This document shows, in pieces, positions 15,482-24,863 of a stretch of 64,000 nt of DNA. The translations under genes and the position numbers were made by a program. Source of the stretch: Actinomycetospora corticicola (lineage in GTDB: Bacteria > Actinomycetota > Actinomycetes > Mycobacteriales > Pseudonocardiaceae); NCBI RefSeq assembly GCF_013409505.1, contig NZ_JACCBN010000001.1, forward strand, positions 806,001 through 870,000, written 5' to 3'. The notes beneath the pieces were generated by a model. That model was not told where the DNA came from. It searched no databases and worked only from the letters and a program-made list of their open reading frames with translations. Positions within the stretch are counted from its first letter, which is position 1, and each line of letters starts with the position of its first letter.

Positions 15482-16801
15482 CTACCTGCGCGTACCGCAG
15501 GTCCCGCAGAAGGAGGACGCGGGCGGGACGGGGGCCCCGCACAGGGCGCACACCTGCTCGGTCCCCGCCGACGGTCCCGCCGATCCCGACGACGGATCGC
15601 GCGACCAGGTGCCCCCGGGCTCCGGGGCGAGGGGCGCCCGGGTCGGGGCGGGGACGCCGTCGGAGGGCGTCGCGTACCAGGCGTGCCCGGTCCCCGCGTG
15701 CTCGGTGAATTGCGTCTGCTGCGCGTGCACGGGGACGGCCGGCGCGGGCCCGAGGGCGTGCACGCGGTCGAGCAGCCGCCGCACGGCGGGCAGCGGGGCG
15801 TCCCCGACGTGCGCCCGGGCGTCGTCGGGGACCCACAGCGCACCGATGACCACGCCCGCGACGACGAGCCCGAGCAGCGTCCACCGGTCCCAGGCCAGGA
15901 GCGCGGCGAGGCCGCCGAGCCCGGCGAGCACGGTCGCGGCGAGCCGGGCGCCGCGGGCGGAGCGCGGCGGGGTGCGGGCGAGGGCCGCGAAGACCCAGAA
16001 CTGCAGGGCGGCCAGACCGGCGCAGAACACGGCGGCGACGAGGACGAACCCGCCGATGACACCGAGCAGGCCGCCGAGCGCCGCGCCGATCTCGGAGCCG
16101 GAGCCCACCGACGCACTCACCAGCCCACCCGCCAGCGCCACGAGCCCGATCACGCCCAGTACCACCGCGCCGAGGACCCACGCGATCGCGGCGCCCAGCG
16201 ACCCGGTGCGCACGAGCAGCACCGACACCGGCCCGCGCACGGGACGGGCCCAGGGACCGGCGAACCAGTCCCGGGCGTCGGGCACCACGGCCAGGACGAC
16301 GGCCGCCCCCACGGTCAGCAGCGCGGCCGCCGCCAGGGGGACCACCAGCAGCCCCGACACGAGCGCGCACGCCCCGAACACCGCGCCGACCACGGTGAAG
16401 GCCCGCGCGGGACGGCTGCCGAGCGCGAGGAACCAGGCGGAGAGCCCGAGCCACACGGTGCCGACCAGTCCGAACCCGGGCGACGCCGATCCGGCGGCGC
16501 TCGCGAGCACCGCGAGCTCGTCGGTGGAGAGCGCGTCCGCGGTGGACAGGGTGCCGATGAGCGTCGTGAGACACAGCACCGCGCCCAGCGCGAGCGCCCC
16601 GATCGCGGCCCACAGGAGCACGGGCATGGCCTGGGCCCGGGTGCCGGGCCGCGGCGAAGGGGGAGCGGCGCCGGGGTACGGCGGAGGTGCGGCAGGACCC
16701 GGCGTCGGGACCGGGGACGGGGTCGTGGCGGCGGGCATGCCGCACGTGCGGCACCAGCCGCCCTGGACCGGCCCCCCGCCGCACTGCCGGCACTGCTCCA
16801 T
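15482..16801 (-). CDS. multi-pass membrane protein with zinc ribbons at both ends
   Basis: 439 aa from ATG 16801 (M-E-Q-C); ATG 16810 would add three residues. The first 25 residues carry two CxxC knuckles (CRQCGGGPVQGGWCRTCG) and the last 25 another pair (CALCGAPVPPASSFCGTCG). Between them lie a Pro-rich linker and about 8 hydrophobic helices, such as PVLLWAAIGALALGAVLCLT. Flanking zinc ribbons on both cytosolic tails are unusual. Function unknown; the second zinc-ribbon membrane protein at 17834 lies two genes away. Confidence 0.7.
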   Translation of the reverse strand: MEQCRQCGGGPVQGGWCRTCGMPAATTPSPVPTPGPAAPPPYPGAAPPSPRPGTRAQAMPVLLWAAIGALALGAVLCLTTLIGTLSTADALSTDELAVLASAAGSASPGFGLVGTVWLGLSAWFLALGSRPARAFTVVGAVFGACALVSGLLVVPLAAAALLTVGAAVVLAVVPDARDWFAGPWARPVRGPVSVLLVRTGSLGAAIAWVLGAVVLGVIGLVALAGGLVSASVGSGSEIGAALGGLLGVIGGFVLVAAVFCAGLAALQFWVFAALARTPPRSARGARLAATVLAGLGGLAALLAWDRWTLLGLVVAGVVIGALWVPDDARAHVGDAPLPAVRRLLDRVHALGPAPAVPVHAQQTQFTEHAGTGHAWYATPSDGVPAPTRAPLAPEPGGTWSRDPSSGSAGPSAGTEQVCALCGAPVPPASSFCGTCGTRR

Positions 16802-16861
16802 GACGCCCATGGCACCACAGAACGGTCGGACCCGGCGGGAGGTGCGGCAGACTGGCCGATC

Positions 16862-17470
16862 ATGGGACTCGCGGACGCGTGGTTCGCGCTGCTGCGCGCG
16901 GCGGTCGCCGTCGGCGCGCGGGACCGGGTCCTCTCGGTGCCCACGACGGCGGGTCCGGTGCGGCTGCGGGTGGCGTCGGTGACCTTCGCGGGCGGGTCGC
17001 TGCTGCGTCCGGGGCGGGTCCGCGACGTGCGGGTGGAGGCGACCGACGTCGAGTGGTCGGGCCTGCGGGTGCCGCGGGCGCAGGTGCACGTGGACAGCGT
17101 GGACGTGCGGCTCTCGGGGGCGGTCGAGCCCGCCGGGGTGACCGTGTCCGGGACCGTCCCGCTCGCGACCGTGCAGGCCCTGCTCGACCGCACGGACGGG
17201 ACGCGGGTGCTGCTCGGGCTCGCCGACGGCGTGCCGGTGCTGCGGTGGTCGCGTGCGCCGCGGGCGGTGGGCGTCGAGGTGCGGCCGGAGATCGGTGCGG
17301 CCGGGCTCGTGCTCCGGGCGGTCGCGCTGCGGTCCCGACGGCGACGCTGGCGGCTGCCGGCCCGGCTGCCGCCACTGCCCGGCAGCGGGATCGCGCTGCC
17401 GGGCGGGTTCCGGCTCGAGGACGTGGCCCCGTACGACGACGGGGTGGCGGTGCGCCTGCACCGCCCCTGA
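16862..17470 (+). CDS. LmeA-like (DUF2993) phospholipid-binding protein
   Basis: A 202-aa protein from ATG 16862, without an obvious signal peptide. The pattern of short amphipathic beta strands (VRDVRVEATDVEWSGLRV, RAQVHVDSVDVRLSG), a VQALLDRTDG helix and a C-terminal LPLP-rich strand (RLPPLPGSGIALPGGFRLE) resembles DUF2993/LmeA proteins. In mycobacteria LmeA binds phospholipid and supports lipomannan maturation. Divergent from the zinc-ribbon membrane gene. Envelope role is inferred. Confidence 0.65.
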   Translation: MGLADAWFALLRAAVAVGARDRVLSVPTTAGPVRLRVASVTFAGGSLLRPGRVRDVRVEATDVEWSGLRVPRAQVHVDSVDVRLSGAVEPAGVTVSGTVPLATVQALLDRTDGTRVLLGLADGVPVLRWSRAPRAVGVEVRPEIGAAGLVLRAVALRSRRRRWRLPARLPPLPGSGIALPGGFRLEDVAPYDDGVAVRLHRP

Positions 17471-17472
17471 CG

Positions 17473-17742
17473 TCAGGCGGGCAGCACGGCCGGGCTCGAC
17501 CGGCGGGCGGCGCGCGGCGCGGGGATGACGATCTCCGGGCCGGAGGCGGCCGCGACGAGCGCCTCCCGACGACGGGCCCGGCTGATCGCGCCGGCCCGGT
17601 CGGCCTCGGCGCGCAGTGCGGCGCGGGCCTGGTCGTCGAGGGTGCCGCGGCGGGCCATCGCCACGAACGGCGCGGCGAGCCAGGCCGCCGCGGTGGCCCC
17701 GACGGCGGCAGCAGCGGTGATCATCATGGTGTCCCCCGACAT
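17473..17742 (-). CDS. small single-pass membrane protein, unknown
   Basis: 89 aa from ATG 17742 (MSGDTMMITAAA). One hydrophobic helix (ITAAAAVGATAAAWLAAPFV) is followed by a basic, helical cytosolic tail (DDQARAALRAEADRAGAISR) and a disordered end. A GTG at 17814 would extend it by 24 residues. It ends 3 bp after the LmeA-like gene on the opposite strand. I do not recognise a family. Confidence 0.55.
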   Translation of the reverse strand: MSGDTMMITAAAAVGATAAAWLAAPFVAMARRGTLDDQARAALRAEADRAGAISRARRREALVAAASGPEIVIPAPRAARRSSPAVLPA

Positions 17743-17808
17743 CGACGTGACGCCCCGTGCGGAGCGTGCTGCCTGCGCTGTCGTCCTCCGGCGTCCGGCC
17801 GTTAACCA

Positions 17809-17821
17809 GATCACCCGATCG
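17809..17821 (-). repeat. intergenic motif GATCACCCGATCG, copy 2
   Basis: Identical to 11759-11771 and, on the minus strand, upstream of the small membrane protein gene. Both copies are intergenic and keep the same orientation towards the downstream gene. Confidence 0.4.
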
Positions 17822-17833
17822 GACGAGGAACCG

Positions 17834-19639
17834 TCACCCGAGTCGCGCTGCGGTGATGAACCCGACGACGAGGGCGGCGCTCAGGAACAGCACCACCACG
17901 GTGACCCCGACCACCTGACCCGCCGTCGTGGACCCCGCTCCGAGGCGGCCCCCGCGCAGCGCCGGCGGCAGGCCCGGGGCGACGACCGCGCCCAGGAGAC
18001 CGCCGACGGCGCCCCACGCGAGGCCGAGCACCACGCCGGTGGCGAGGTCGAGGTGCAGGCCGAAGGGCCCCACGACGGCGGAGGTGGCCGGGACCGCGGC
18101 CGCCAGCAGGACCGCCAGGGCGGGACCGAGCGCCCAGCCGCGGCGTGCCGCGGCGTCGGGATCGGGCGCGTGCAGTGCGGCGACCATGCCGCCGAGGACG
18201 CACACCACCCCGGCGACCAGCGGCGCGAGCCACCACGACGGACCCTCGCCCAGCAGGCGCACCAGCCCGAGCTCGCCGTCGCCGAACGGGGTGCGCGGGG
18301 TCAGGGGGACGCCGAGCCCGACGGCGAACGCCACGAGCAGGGCGGACGGGGCGAACACGACGACGAGCAGGACGGCGGCGACCGGAGAGGTGCCGGAGAA
18401 CGCCTCGCCGGCGGTCGCCGCGGACGGCACGGGTGCCCCGGACCGGGCCAGTGCCCCGGCCACCACCAGCGCGAGGCCGACGAGCCAGCAGGCGCCGAGG
18501 ATCGCGCCGAGCCCGGCGACGGGACCGGCGAGCAGGTCGCGGACGGGGCGCAGTGCGGCCGGCAGCGCGTCGGGGCGGCGCCACGCGACCGCGAGCACCA
18601 GCGCCCCGCCGAACCAGGCCGCCCCGCCCAGCAGCGTCGGCGCGATCGCGACGGTCAGCCTGCCGTCACCGGGCGCCGCCCGCCCGAGCAGTGCGACCGC
18701 CGCGAGCCCGCCGAGGAACAGGACGAGCGCCCGCACCGCCTGGACCGGCACCTCCGGCCCCGGGCGGGACCGGCCGACCACGAGCCCGGCGCCCGCGAGG
18801 ACGGCCGCCCCGGTGACGAGCAGCGGGGTGGCCGCGACGGTGACCCCGAGCCCGAGCGGCGCGACCGTGATCCCCACCGACCCGCTCACGCCGAGCGCCA
18901 CCGCGACCGGCAGGAGCAGCAGCGGGGAACCGCCCGCCGCGTCCGCGCCGAGCGTCACGGCGAGGACGGCGCCGGGCAGTGCGAGGACCACGAGGACGAC
19001 GAGGGCCGCGAGCGCGGCGTGCGCCCAGTCGGCGACGGACCCGACGGAGCCGACGCGCACCGACGGCCGGGCCACCGACGCCGGCCCGCGCGGGACCCCG
19101 GCACCCGGGGTGTCGTGCAGCGGGACCCGGACCCGCCCGGAGTGCGGCGTCGATGGACCCGGGCGCCGGGCCGGCTCGATCGTCGGCCAGGCCGCGGGTC
19201 GTCCCTCGCCCTCCGGACGCCGGGGACGGGGCACCGCGCGCGGGGGCGTCGACGGGGCGGCGGCGCGGTCCGGCGCGGCCGGCAGGGGGCCGGAGCCGGG
19301 CGTCGAGGCCGGAGCCGACGCGGACCTGGGGCCGGAGCCGGGCGCCGAGGCGGGCAGCGGGCCGGACCGGGGAGCCGAGGCGGGCAGCGGGCCCGATCGG
19401 GGTCCGGGGGAGGGCAGCGGCCCGGAGCGGGGCCCGACGGTGGGGATGAGTTCGGAGCCCGGCTCGTCCTCGGCGGCCGCGGCGGCGGGCCGGGCGGCCG
19501 CCGTGGCGCGCGCCGGTGTCGGCCGGGCGGCCTCCTGCGGGGCCTGCCGTGGCGCCGGGACGTCGACCGCCCCGCACGAGCGGCAGAACGCCCAGTCGTC
19601 CGTCCGCGGCGCTCCACACCGTGAGCACGACCCAGCCAC
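17834..19639 (-). CDS. zinc-ribbon, repeat-linker, multi-pass membrane protein
   Basis: A 601-aa protein. It starts with a zinc ribbon (CSRCGAPRTDDWAFCRSCG), then ~180 residues of Ala/Pro/Arg-rich disordered linker, in which a (A/G)PRSGPLPAS unit is repeated about four times (DNA ~19295-19440), then ~12 transmembrane helices from DWAHAALAALVVLVVLALPG to the end. It may belong to the loosely defined streptophobe-like membrane family; I am not sure. It is the second zinc-ribbon membrane protein in this 4-kb stretch. Confidence 0.65.
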   Translation of the reverse strand: MAGSCSRCGAPRTDDWAFCRSCGAVDVPAPRQAPQEAARPTPARATAAARPAAAAAEDEPGSELIPTVGPRSGPLPSPGPRSGPLPASAPRSGPLPASAPGSGPRSASAPASTPGSGPLPAAPDRAAAPSTPPRAVPRPRRPEGEGRPAAWPTIEPARRPGPSTPHSGRVRVPLHDTPGAGVPRGPASVARPSVRVGSVGSVADWAHAALAALVVLVVLALPGAVLAVTLGADAAGGSPLLLLPVAVALGVSGSVGITVAPLGLGVTVAATPLLVTGAAVLAGAGLVVGRSRPGPEVPVQAVRALVLFLGGLAAVALLGRAAPGDGRLTVAIAPTLLGGAAWFGGALVLAVAWRRPDALPAALRPVRDLLAGPVAGLGAILGACWLVGLALVVAGALARSGAPVPSAATAGEAFSGTSPVAAVLLVVVFAPSALLVAFAVGLGVPLTPRTPFGDGELGLVRLLGEGPSWWLAPLVAGVVCVLGGMVAALHAPDPDAAARRGWALGPALAVLLAAAVPATSAVVGPFGLHLDLATGVVLGLAWGAVGGLLGAVVAPGLPPALRGGRLGAGSTTAGQVVGVTVVVLFLSAALVVGFITAARLG

Positions 19640-19906
19640 CGCACACCCCCGTCGACGTCCGCCCCCCGACGGCGCGGACCGGAGTGATCACACGTGGTCG
19701 GCGCGCCGGGGTCGAGGGACACGAACGGGGGGCCTCGGCGGGCGGTACGGCCGGACGAGTGATCCACCGGGGTGTCGGCGGGCGCGCCCGGGTCGGTGGC
19801 CCCACCGACGCGTTCCGTCCGACGGACCCGGTCACCGACTCCGGAGGCACCCGGACCGCCTGCGGTATATCGTTAGCCTCAGCAACCAAGACGTGGAGGC
19901 TGAGTC
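19640..19906 (+). promoter_or_regulatory. intergenic region before cytochrome P450 gene
   Basis: No gene seen. It contains divergent promoter space for the zinc-ribbon membrane gene and the P450. Close to the P450 start, TTAGCCTCAGC and a purine-rich GGAGGCTGAG (the latter including the ribosome-binding site) form a short dyad that could mask the start in mRNA. Nothing else stands out. Confidence 0.35.
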
Positions 19907-21139
19907 ATGACGGCGACCATGGACACCGGGGCGGCAGGGACGACGGGGGCCGGGGACCCGCACTACCCGATGGTGCGGCAGTGCCCGTTCGACCCGCCGC
20001 AGGAGCTGGCGACGATCCAGGCGCAGGAGCCGATCCGCCGCGTGACGCTGTGGGACGGCAGCCACCCGTGGCTGGTCACCCGCCACGCCGACGTGCGCGC
20101 CGTGCTCGCCGACCAGCGCTTCTCCGCCGACAACCTGACGCCGGGCTACCCGGCCACCTCACCGAGCATCACGGCGCGACGGAAGAACGTCCCGAGCTTC
20201 ATCGCGATGGACGACCCGCAGCACGCGTTCTTCCGCAAGATGCTGATCAGCGAGTTCAGCGTGAAGGCGATCCGCGCGCTCCGTCCGATGATCACCGAGA
20301 CCGTCGACGGCCTGCTCGACGCGATGGCCGAGCAGGAGCAGCCGGTCGACCTCGTGCAGGCTTTCGCGCTGCCGCTGCCCAGCCTCGTCATCTGCCGGAT
20401 GCTCGGCGTGCCCTACGCCGACCACGCCTTCTTCCAGGCGCGCTCGCACACGCTGGTGGACACGCGGTCGAGCGTCGAGGACTCGGTCGCCGCGTCGAAC
20501 GAGCTGGTGGAGTACCTCGAGGGCCTGGTCGCCGAGCGCGAGGCCTCCGGGTCGGAGGACGACATGCTGGGGCGGCTCGCCGTGCGCCACGTGCGCACCG
20601 GGGAGATCACCCGCGAGCAGGCCGCCTCGATGGGGCTGCTCCTGCTCGTCGCCGGCCACGAGACGACCGCGAACATGATCGCGCTCGGCACCCTCCTGCT
20701 GCTGCAGGACCCGGAGCAGGCCGCGAAGGTGCGCGCGGGCGAGTCCGTCGAGGGCGCGGTGGAGGAGCTGCTGCGGCTGCTCACCGTCACCCACCTCGGA
20801 CGACGGCGGGTCGCGACCGAGGACGTCGAGCTCGGGGGCGTCGCGATCCGCGCGGGGGAGGGGGTCGTCGCGGCTGGCGAGATCGCCAACCGCGACCCCG
20901 AGGTGTTCACCGACCCCGACGCCCTCGACGTCGACCGCACCCCGAACCACCACGTCGCCTTCGGCCACGGCGTGCACCAGTGCCTGGGTCAGCAGCTCGC
21001 CCGCGTGGAGCTGCAGATCGCCTACCCGGCCCTGCTGGCCCGCTTCCCGGGGCTGCGGGTGGACACGCCGCTCGACGACATCGCGTTCCGCGACGCGATG
21101 GTCGTCTACGGCGTGCATGCGCTTCCCGTCACGTGGTGA
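19907..21139 (+). CDS. cytochrome P450 (CYP105-like)
   Basis: 410 aa, normal length for a soluble bacterial P450. I-helix motif AGHETT (residues 249-254) carries the acid-alcohol pair, the K-helix ExxR is in EGAVEELLRLL, and the haem loop is FGHGVHQCLGQ with Cys359 as axial ligand. FGHGVHQCLGQ suggests the CYP105 group of broad-substrate actinobacterial monooxygenases. No ferredoxin or reductase gene is adjacent, so redox partners must come from elsewhere. Stands alone, ending at a strong hairpin. Substrate unknown. Confidence 0.93.
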   Translation: MTATMDTGAAGTTGAGDPHYPMVRQCPFDPPQELATIQAQEPIRRVTLWDGSHPWLVTRHADVRAVLADQRFSADNLTPGYPATSPSITARRKNVPSFIAMDDPQHAFFRKMLISEFSVKAIRALRPMITETVDGLLDAMAEQEQPVDLVQAFALPLPSLVICRMLGVPYADHAFFQARSHTLVDTRSSVEDSVAASNELVEYLEGLVAEREASGSEDDMLGRLAVRHVRTGEITREQAASMGLLLLVAGHETTANMIALGTLLLLQDPEQAAKVRAGESVEGAVEELLRLLTVTHLGRRRVATEDVELGGVAIRAGEGVVAAGEIANRDPEVFTDPDALDVDRTPNHHVAFGHGVHQCLGQQLARVELQIAYPALLARFPGLRVDTPLDDIAFRDAMVVYGVHALPVTW

Positions 21140-21177
21140 GTCCCTCACCGGTTCTTTCCGGGTAGCGAGGAGAATGC

Positions 21178-21212
21178 ATTCCCGACGGCGGGTACGACCC
21201 GTCGTCGGGAAT
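21178..21212 (+). terminator. strong hairpin after P450 / before PBP gene
   Basis: 16-bp arms (21178-21193 and 21197-21212, ATTCCCGACG-type) with one mismatch and a 3-nt ACG loop. It lies 39 bp after the P450 stop and 28 bp before the PBP start. Either terminator of the first or leader structure of the second. Confidence 0.65.
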
Positions 21213-21239
21213 TGTCCGGAATGAGTGGGTCTGGGGTCG

Positions 21240-23504
21240 ATGACGGCGAAGGTGCGGCTGCTGGCCGTGACGGTGATTGCCGGGATTCTCGTGGCGGGAT
21301 TGGCGTTCCCGCTGGTGGGAGGCCTGGGGTTGCTGTCCAGCGAGGCGATCGTGGGGGCGCAGGACACCGCGCCGGGTGTGATCGGGGGCGACATGCCCTC
21401 GATCACCACCGTGACCGACATGAACGGTGCGCCCATTGCCTACCTCTATGAGCAGAATCGTCAGATCGTCCGTTCCGACCAGATCGCGGTGACGATGAAG
21501 GCCGCGATCGTCGCGATCGAGGACCGGCGGTTCTTCAGCGAGTCCGGCCTCGACCCGCGCTCGATCGCCCGCGCCGTGGTGAACAACGGCACCGGTGGGT
21601 CGACCCAGGGCGCCTCGACGCTCACCGAGCAGTACGTGAAGAACTACGACGAGTACGTCGCCGCGAAGACCCCGGCCGAGCAGCTGAAGGCGACCGAGGC
21701 GACGTTCGGTCGCAAGCTGCGCGAGGCCCGCGTCGCCGAGCAGCTCGACCACTCGCTGTCCAAGGACGAGATCCTCACCCGGTACCTCAACGTGGTGTAC
21801 CTGGGGAACCAGGCCTACGGCGTCGCCGCGGCCGCGCGCACCTACTTCAACACCACCCCCGACAAGCTGACCGTGCCCGAGGCCGCGCTGCTGGCGGGCA
21901 TGGTGCAGAGCCCGACCGCGTACGACCCGCTGAACCACCCGCAGGCCGCGACCGGGCGCCGCAACGTCGTCATCGACCAGATGCGCCAGCAGGGCGAGCT
22001 CACGCCGGAGCAGGCGGCGGCCGCCACCGCGGCGCCGTTGGGGGTGCAGGCGCCGCTGACCGGCCTCGCCAACGGGTGCGTCGGCGCCGGGGACGACGGG
22101 TTCTTCTGCAGCTACGTGCTCGACTACCTCGACCAGGAGGGCATCACCCCCGAGCAGCTCCGCTCCGGGGGCTACACCGTCCGCACCACGCTCGACCCCG
22201 TGGCGATGGCCGCCGCGAAGCAGGCCGTCGACGCGAAGGTGCCGCCGACGCAGCCGCACGTGGCCGACACCCTCGCGATCGTGCAGCCCGGCGCGACGTC
22301 GCACCCGGTGCGGGCCCTGGCGGCCAACCGCGGGTACGGCCTGGACGCGGCGGCCGGGCAGACCACCTACGACCTGCCCGTGGAGCCGGAGAACCTGGGC
22401 GCCGGCTCGGTGTACAAGATCTTCACCGCAGCGACCTACCTGCTCGGCGGCGGCGGGATCTCCAACGTCATCCCCGTCCCGCCGTCGGGGTACGCCTCCC
22501 CGCTCTCGCCCGGCTTCGTCGTCGCGAACGACGGCAACTACCCGGGCGCACTGACCCTGCAGGACGCCCTGGCGCAGTCGCCGAACACCGCCTTCGTCAA
22601 GCTCGAGGAGACGACGGGCGTGGCGCCGGTGGTGAACATGGCCGTGAACATGGGCATGACCTCGCTGGCGAAGCCGACGTCGGGCAACGGGCCGTCGATC
22701 GCGGACACGGTGAAGGCGCAGAACCAGGCGTCGTTCACCCTCGGCCCGACGCCCACGTCCCCGCTGGAGCTCGCGAGCGTGGGCGCCACCCTCGCCTCGC
22801 ACGGCACCTGGTGCCCGCCCGACCCGATCGTCTCGCTCACCGACGCCTCCGGCGCGCCGGTGTCGCTGCCGACGACGGCGTGCCACCAGGCGCTCCCGCC
22901 GCAGCTCGCCGACACGCTGATGACCGGGATGTCGAAGGACGACCAGCCGGGCGGCACCTCGGCCGCCTCCGCGGTCGCGGCCGGCTGGAACCGGCCGACG
23001 GCGGCGAAGACCGGCACGACGGAGGTCTCCGAGTCCGGGGCGTTCGTCGGCGCCACCCCGCAGATGTCCGGGGCGTCGATCGTGTTCGACGACTCCTCGA
23101 CCCCGCGGCCCATCTGCTACGGCACCCCGCCGACCTCGTGCGCGACGGGCAACCTGTTCGGTGGCGAGACCCCGGCGGCGACCTACTACCAGGCGATGAC
23201 CACGGTCCTCGCCGGCCAGCCGATCGCGCCGCTACCCGCCACCGACCCGCGCTTCGTCTCCGGCGGCAACCGGATCGCGGTGCCGCAGGAGATCGGGCAG
23301 CCGGTCGACCAGGCCGCCGCGGCGCTGCGCGCGGCGGGCTTCGTCGTCACCACCTCGCAGGTGGACAACCGGGCACCGGCGGGGACGGTGGTCGGGCAGA
23401 CGCCGGGCGGGGGCGGCGGGCAGGGCATCCAGGGACAGACGATCGCCCTGGTGTCCTCCAGCGGGAAGGTCGCGGCGCCACCGGCGGCGCCGAGCGCTCC
23501 CTGA
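21240..23504 (+). CDS. class A penicillin-binding protein with PASTA domain
   Basis: 754 aa from ATG 21240 ([10 protein letters not shown]). An uncleaved N-terminal helix anchors it. The GT51 glycosyltransferase domain has the first catalytic Glu in [12 protein letters not shown] (E94), [13 protein letters not shown] (from ~123) and the second Glu in [11 protein letters not shown] (~162). The transpeptidase has SVYK (Ser390-Lys393), SPN (447-449) and KTG (590-592). A C-terminal PASTA domain (~675-738) starts around [20 protein letters not shown]. Polymerises and cross-links peptidoglycan outside the membrane. GASTLTEQ departs slightly from the usual GGSTxTQQ. It precedes gmd by 107 bp. Confidence 0.93.
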   Translation: MTAKVRLLAVTVIAGILVAGLAFPLVGGLGLLSSEAIVGAQDTAPGVIGGDMPSITTVTDMNGAPIAYLYEQNRQIVRSDQIAVTMKAAIVAIEDRRFFSESGLDPRSIARAVVNNGTGGSTQGASTLTEQYVKNYDEYVAAKTPAEQLKATEATFGRKLREARVAEQLDHSLSKDEILTRYLNVVYLGNQAYGVAAAARTYFNTTPDKLTVPEAALLAGMVQSPTAYDPLNHPQAATGRRNVVIDQMRQQGELTPEQAAAATAAPLGVQAPLTGLANGCVGAGDDGFFCSYVLDYLDQEGITPEQLRSGGYTVRTTLDPVAMAAAKQAVDAKVPPTQPHVADTLAIVQPGATSHPVRALAANRGYGLDAAAGQTTYDLPVEPENLGAGSVYKIFTAATYLLGGGGISNVIPVPPSGYASPLSPGFVVANDGNYPGALTLQDALAQSPNTAFVKLEETTGVAPVVNMAVNMGMTSLAKPTSGNGPSIADTVKAQNQASFTLGPTPTSPLELASVGATLASHGTWCPPDPIVSLTDASGAPVSLPTTACHQALPPQLADTLMTGMSKDDQPGGTSAASAVAAGWNRPTAAKTGTTEVSESGAFVGATPQMSGASIVFDDSSTPRPICYGTPPTSCATGNLFGGETPAATYYQAMTTVLAGQPIAPLPATDPRFVSGGNRIAVPQEIGQPVDQAAAALRAAGFVVTTSQVDNRAPAGTVVGQTPGGGGGQGIQGQTIALVSSSGKVAAPPAAPSAP

Positions 23505-23505
23505 G

Positions 23506-23526
23506 GTCGGCCGGGTCACCCGACCG
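23506..23526 (+). terminator. weak hairpin after PBP gene
   Basis: GGTCGG and CCGACC arms with a 9-nt loop, just after the PBP stop. Possible partial terminator before gmd. Confidence 0.3.
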
Positions 23527-23611
23527 GGTGGTCGTACCCCGTCCTCGCGACAGGCGGTCGGGGTCACCGCGTCTCCTCTCGGCCCTCACCCCAGCCGGAA
23601 GGACCCCGAGC

Positions 23612-24673
23612 GTGACCCCGTTCCCCCCATCGAAGACCGCGTTCATCACCGGGATCACCGGCCAGGACGGCTCGTACCTCGCGGAGCTGCTGCTGTCCAA
23701 GGGCTACGAGGTGCACGGGCTGATCCGTCGGGCCTCGACGTTCAACACCCAGCGGATCGACCACCTGTACCGCGACCCGCACGACCCGTCGCGGCGCCTG
23801 CACCTGCACTACGGCGACCTGACCGACGCGTCGCGCCTGGTCTCGCTGCTCTCCGAGATCGTGCCCGACGAGGTCTACCACCTCGCCGCACAGTCGCACG
23901 TGCGCGTCAGCTTCGACGAGCCGGAGTTCACCGCCAACACGACGGGGGTCGGGACGGTCCGCCTGCTCGAGGCGATCCGGATGATCGGTCTCGAGACGCG
24001 CTTCTACCAGGCCTCGAGCTCGGAGATGTTCGGCGCGACCCCGCCGCCGCAGTGCGAGGACACCCCGTTCCACCCGCGCTCGCCCTACGGCGTCTCCAAG
24101 GTCTTCGGGTACTGGACCGCCCGCAACTACCGCGAGGCCTACGGGCTGTTCGCGGTCAACGGCATCCTGTTCAACCACGAGTCCCCGCGGCGCGGCGAGA
24201 CGTTCGTGACCCGCAAGATCGCCCGCGCCGCCGCCCGCATCGCGCTCGGCCACGAGTCCCTGGTGTATCTCGGCAACCTCGACGCCGTCCGCGACTGGGG
24301 GTTCGCGCCGGAGTACGTCGAGGGCATGTGGGCGATGCTGCAGGCCGACCGGCCGGAGGACTACGTCCTCGCCACCGGCACCGCGTACACCGTCGAGGAC
24401 TTCGCCCGGCTCTGCTTCGACCACGTCGGTCTCGACTGGACCCGCCACGTCCGCCACGACGAGCGCTACCTGCGCCCCACCGAGGTCGACGCGCTGATCG
24501 GCGACGCGTCGAAGGCCTCGCGCGAGCTGGGCTGGCGGCCCCGCACGTTCACCCCGGAGCTCGCGCGCATCATGGTCGACGCCGAGCTCTCGATGCTGCA
24601 GGGGCCGACCGCCGAGGTCGCGCCGTTCCCCGGCACGTGGCCGGGCCTCTCGGGGCGCCCCATGGCGGGCTGA
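23612..24673 (+). CDS. gmd: GDP-mannose 4,6-dehydratase
   Basis: 353 aa from GTG 23612, with GGAAGGA upstream. Converts GDP-mannose to GDP-4-keto-6-deoxymannose, precursor of fucose, rhamnose and related deoxysugars. Evidence: NAD(P)-binding [17 protein letters not shown], Gmd-specific [17 protein letters not shown], catalytic SSSEMFG and SPYGVSK (Tyr/Lys), [16 protein letters not shown] and the [14 protein letters not shown]-terminal segment. No reductase/epimerase (fcl or rmd) is adjacent, so the final sugar is undefined. It could feed EPS loci 1 and 2 in trans. Confidence 0.93.
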   Translation: MTPFPPSKTAFITGITGQDGSYLAELLLSKGYEVHGLIRRASTFNTQRIDHLYRDPHDPSRRLHLHYGDLTDASRLVSLLSEIVPDEVYHLAAQSHVRVSFDEPEFTANTTGVGTVRLLEAIRMIGLETRFYQASSSEMFGATPPPQCEDTPFHPRSPYGVSKVFGYWTARNYREAYGLFAVNGILFNHESPRRGETFVTRKIARAAARIALGHESLVYLGNLDAVRDWGFAPEYVEGMWAMLQADRPEDYVLATGTAYTVEDFARLCFDHVGLDWTRHVRHDERYLRPTEVDALIGDASKASRELGWRPRTFTPELARIMVDAELSMLQGPTAEVAPFPGTWPGLSGRPMAG

Positions 24674-24689
24674 GTCCTCCGGCCGTTCG

Positions 24690-24704
24690 GTGACGGACGG
24701 TGAC
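24690..24704 (+). promoter_or_regulatory. tandem GTGAC-N5-GTGAC half-sites
   Basis: GTGAC-GGACG-GTGAC, 16 bp after gmd and 174 bp before the STAND-like gene. Same architecture as 24818-24832. Confidence 0.35.
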
Positions 24705-24817
24705 GGCGGTCGAGGCGGCTCGACGTGCCGTCACCCACGCCCGACGACACCGCTGCACGGCGCGTCGACCTGCAGGTCCACCACTCGGGGCACCCGATCT
24801 CGTTGGTGGCCGGTTGT

Positions 24818-24832
24818 GTGACGAATCGTGAC
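24818..24832 (+). promoter_or_regulatory. tandem GTGAC-N5-GTGAC half-sites next to STAND-like gene
   Basis: GTGAC-GAATC-GTGAC, 10-bp period, followed at 24854 by an inverted GTCAC. It lies 32 bp before GTG 24864 and would be inside the coding region if translation began at 24828, which favours 24864. Confidence 0.4.
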
Positions 24833-24863
24833 CGTAAAGCGACCAATAGGTCACACTGCGTAC

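Noticed and set aside
19907..21139. A secondary-metabolite cluster around the P450.
   Set aside because: No PKS, NRPS, terpene or RiPP genes are nearby, and no redox partners.
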